A DNA stretch of 64,000 nt, taken from assembly GCA_964492335.1 (NCBI GenBank), contig CAZBJX010000003.1, positions 81,683 through 145,682 on the forward strand, written 5' to 3'. A model generated the notes under the pieces. It worked only from the letters and a program-made list of their open reading frames with translations, was not told the DNA's origin and did no database searches. The translations under genes and the position numbers were made by a program. This DNA comes from JAFGCL01 sp964492335. Its GTDB lineage: Bacteria; Chloroflexota; Dehalococcoidia; UBA2247; RBG-13-53-26. Of this stretch, positions 62,311 through 64,000 are shown in pieces (positions within the stretch are counted from its first letter, which is position 1; each line of letters starts with the position of its first letter).

Positions 62311-63870
62311 ATGGAAGAGGATACAAAGAAGGCAGTCCGCATCGGGCTCCTGGTCAAGATAACCGCCATATTTCTCCTGATGCCCGTCTCCGCCGGCGTG
62401 TGCCTGATGATCATCGGGCTCCCGAACTGGTACGTGTGGCTCGGGGGGGCGATAGTGATGCCCGCCATCTGCGTGTGCCTCACCTACCTGATGCTCAGCC
62501 GGCCTATCCAGCGCCTGGAGGAGATGTCCCGGGCGCTGGCGCAGGGGGACATCTCCCGCGAGGTTGATATCCGCTCCCGTGACGAACTGGGATCGCTGGC
62601 GGAGGCGCTGGGTGATGTGGCCGGGTACCTGCGGGAGAGCGCCGCGGTGGCCGGGAAGCTGGCGGACGGGGACCTGGCCGTGGAGTCCCGGCCCAGGGGG
62701 CCGGGCGACGTCCTGGGCAACGCCCATGCGCGGCTCGTTGCCCGGGAGCGGGAGTTCATCGGGAGGACCAGGGCCGCCGCCCAGAGCGTGGCCGATGCCA
62801 GCCAGCAGCTCTCCCGGGCCTCCGAGCAGACGGCGCAGGCCACCCAGCAGATCAGCGGCACCATGCAGCAGGTGGCCCGGGGCGCCACCGAGCAGTCCAC
62901 CTCCCTGGAGCAGACCACGGGCAGTGTAGAGCAGCTGGGCCGGTCCATCGGCCAGATAGCCCGGGGGGCCCAGGAGCAGGCCCAGGCCGTCGACGAGGCC
63001 ACCAGGGCCGTGGAGGCCCTGGCCGCGGCCATCGACCTGGTTTCCGCCAACGCCCGGGCGGGTGTCCGGGAGTGGGACGCCACCGCCGAGTCCGCCATGG
63101 GCGGGGCCAGGAAGGCCAACGAGACCGTGGTGGGCATGGACCGTATCAAGAAGGGCATGGACCTGGCCTCGGTGGGAGTCACGGACCTGGGCCAGAGGTC
63201 CGGGGACATCGGGAACATCGTGGCCACCATCGACGACATCGCCGCCCAGACCAACCTGCTGGCCCTCAATGCCGCCATCGAGGCCGCCAGGGCCGGGGAG
63301 CAGGGACGGGGTTTTGCCGTGGTGGCCGATGAGGTGCGCAAGCTGGCGGAGCGGTCCTCGATCGCCACCCGGGAGATAGCCGACCTGGTCAGCGGGATCC
63401 AGGCCGGGGTGCGGGAGACGATGACCGCCATGCAGCAGGGCAGCCAGGAGGTGGACGCGGGGTACCGGCTGGCCGCCGATGCCGGCGGGGTCCTGGACGA
63501 GATCCTCACCCGGTCCCAGAACGTCAGGGCCCAGGTGGCCGAGATATCCACCGCCGCCGGCTCCCTGATGGACCTCAGCAGCCGGATGAAGGACGCCATG
63601 CAGAAGATCATCCGCATCGTGGAGGAGAACGCGGTGGCCACCGGGGAGATGACGGCCAGCTCCGAGGCGGTGGCCCGGGCGGTGGAGGCCACGGCGTCGG
63701 TGGCGCGGCAGAACAGCCTGGCCTCCGACGAGGTCTCGGCCTCTGCGGAGCAGATGTCGGCCCAGGTGGAGGAGGCCCTGGCCGCGGCCCAGTCCCTGGC
63801 CCAGACGGCCCGGCAGATGGCGCAACTGGTGGGGGCCTACAAGAGCGATGAGACCCACATCGGGAAATAG
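62311..63870 (+). CDS. Methyl-accepting chemotaxis protein
   Basis: 519 residues. Two adjacent membrane helices (~12-35 and ~42-62) with almost no periplasmic domain, a HAMP domain (RPIQRLEEMSRALAQGDISREV), then a long coiled-coil signalling domain with the conserved tip DIAAQTNLLALNAAIEAARA and FAVVADEVRKLAERS. Without a sensory domain it must sense through membrane, HAMP or partner proteins. Couples to CheA/CheW, not present here. GAGGAGGACCGC precedes the ATG. The remaining 130 bases of the window hold no recognisable gene. Confidence 0.93.
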   Translation: MEEDTKKAVRIGLLVKITAIFLLMPVSAGVCLMIIGLPNWYVWLGGAIVMPAICVCLTYLMLSRPIQRLEEMSRALAQGDISREVDIRSRDELGSLAEALGDVAGYLRESAAVAGKLADGDLAVESRPRGPGDVLGNAHARLVAREREFIGRTRAAAQSVADASQQLSRASEQTAQATQQISGTMQQVARGATEQSTSLEQTTGSVEQLGRSIGQIARGAQEQAQAVDEATRAVEALAAAIDLVSANARAGVREWDATAESAMGGARKANETVVGMDRIKKGMDLASVGVTDLGQRSGDIGNIVATIDDIAAQTNLLALNAAIEAARAGEQGRGFAVVADEVRKLAERSSIATREIADLVSGIQAGVRETMTAMQQGSQEVDAGYRLAADAGGVLDEILTRSQNVRAQVAEISTAAGSLMDLSSRMKDAMQKIIRIVEENAVATGEMTASSEAVARAVEATASVARQNSLASDEVSASAEQMSAQVEEALAAAQSLAQTARQMAQLVGAYKSDETHIGK

Positions 63871-64000
63871 CTGGCCCGGGGTCCATCTCCCGGGAGGACA
63901 CCAGCTTCTACCGCATCTTCCACTGCCCTGAGGAGGCCCGGGTCCGCAGAAATTCCGCAACTTCTCCGGGAGGCCGTAGCTGACTTCTTCGTGGCCGGGG

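Noticed and set aside
63608..63901. Minus-strand 97-codon frame at the right edge
   Set aside because: Overlaps the chemotaxis coding region antisense and lacks any recognisable motif.

Overview
The window is a high-GC bacterial chromosome segment with dense bidirectional coding, short intergenic gaps and many ATGA or TAATG gene overlaps. Ribosomal proteins L10 and L7/L12, an hrcA-grpE-dnaK operon with a CIRCE operator, an archaeal-type phosphoglycerate mutase inside a pgk-tpiA operon, and surface proteins with RCC1, PKD and IPT repeats are all present. My best guess is an uncultured Chloroflexota (Dehalococcoidia-like) genome; this is inference from gene order and composition, and no rRNA is present to settle it. 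A 100-N gap flanked by an exact 55-base overlap shows that this is a short-read draft scaffold.

Layout: 1-2.2 kb, a CoA/thiolase pair (HMG-CoA synthase-like protein fused to DUF35, and an SCP2-type thiolase). 2.2-3.4 kb, L10 leader RNA, rplJ, rplL, terminator. 3.4-7.6 kb (minus), MBL hydrolase with bioY, then an ABC-2 exporter with pcm. 7.8-11.5 kb, a cell-surface polysaccharide-type module: membrane sulfatase-like protein, anchored domain protein, SAM methyltransferase and a small membrane protein. 11.7-19.0 kb, pgk-apgM-tpiA-miaA, an MA-type peptidase lipoprotein and a peptide-binding lipoprotein broken by a false scaffold gap. 19-22.8 kb, a beta-helix lipoprotein, zinc-ribbon protein, tRNA-Ser, M28 peptidase and UspA.

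22.9-28.55 kb is a visibly lower-GC, horizontally acquired island bounded by transposase debris (IS630, IS1182 and IS1380 types). It holds an intact-looking DarT/DarG DNA ADP-ribosylation toxin-antitoxin pair and an orphan type I hsdM that is decaying: its AdoMet G-loop is lost and its C-terminus is frameshifted in a GA tract.

28.6-36.4 kb: acyl-CoA synthetase-like protein, two large anchored surface proteins that share a C-terminal IPT-plus-membrane-tail module, lipoproteins, tRNA-Pro. 36.4-40 kb: dnaK, grpE, hrcA. 40-44.6 kb: VOC protein, yajC, a 1163-residue multi-PAS histidine kinase without a neighbouring regulator. 44.7-45.96 kb: a tandem operon of three very short paralogous single-helix cysteine peptides, a GC-rich repeat tract, and a structured RNA ending in an intrinsic terminator, followed by a third IPT surface protein with RCC1 repeats. 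48.7-64 kb: rluB-like pseudouridine synthase with decapeptide repeats, CocE/NonD hydrolase, second beta-helix protein, flavoprotein, inositol-phosphatase family protein, heterodimeric ABC exporter, NAD-dependent epimerase with a hexapeptide-repeat transferase, and a methyl-accepting chemotaxis protein.

Across the window, promoters repeatedly take an extended -10 form, GTG(G/C)TAYMAT, on both strands. Several long leaders carry perfect hairpins, and at least one gene (19068) appears leaderless. The most interesting candidates are the DarTG/hsdM island, the tandem micropeptides, and the unassigned structured RNA before the RCC1 protein.
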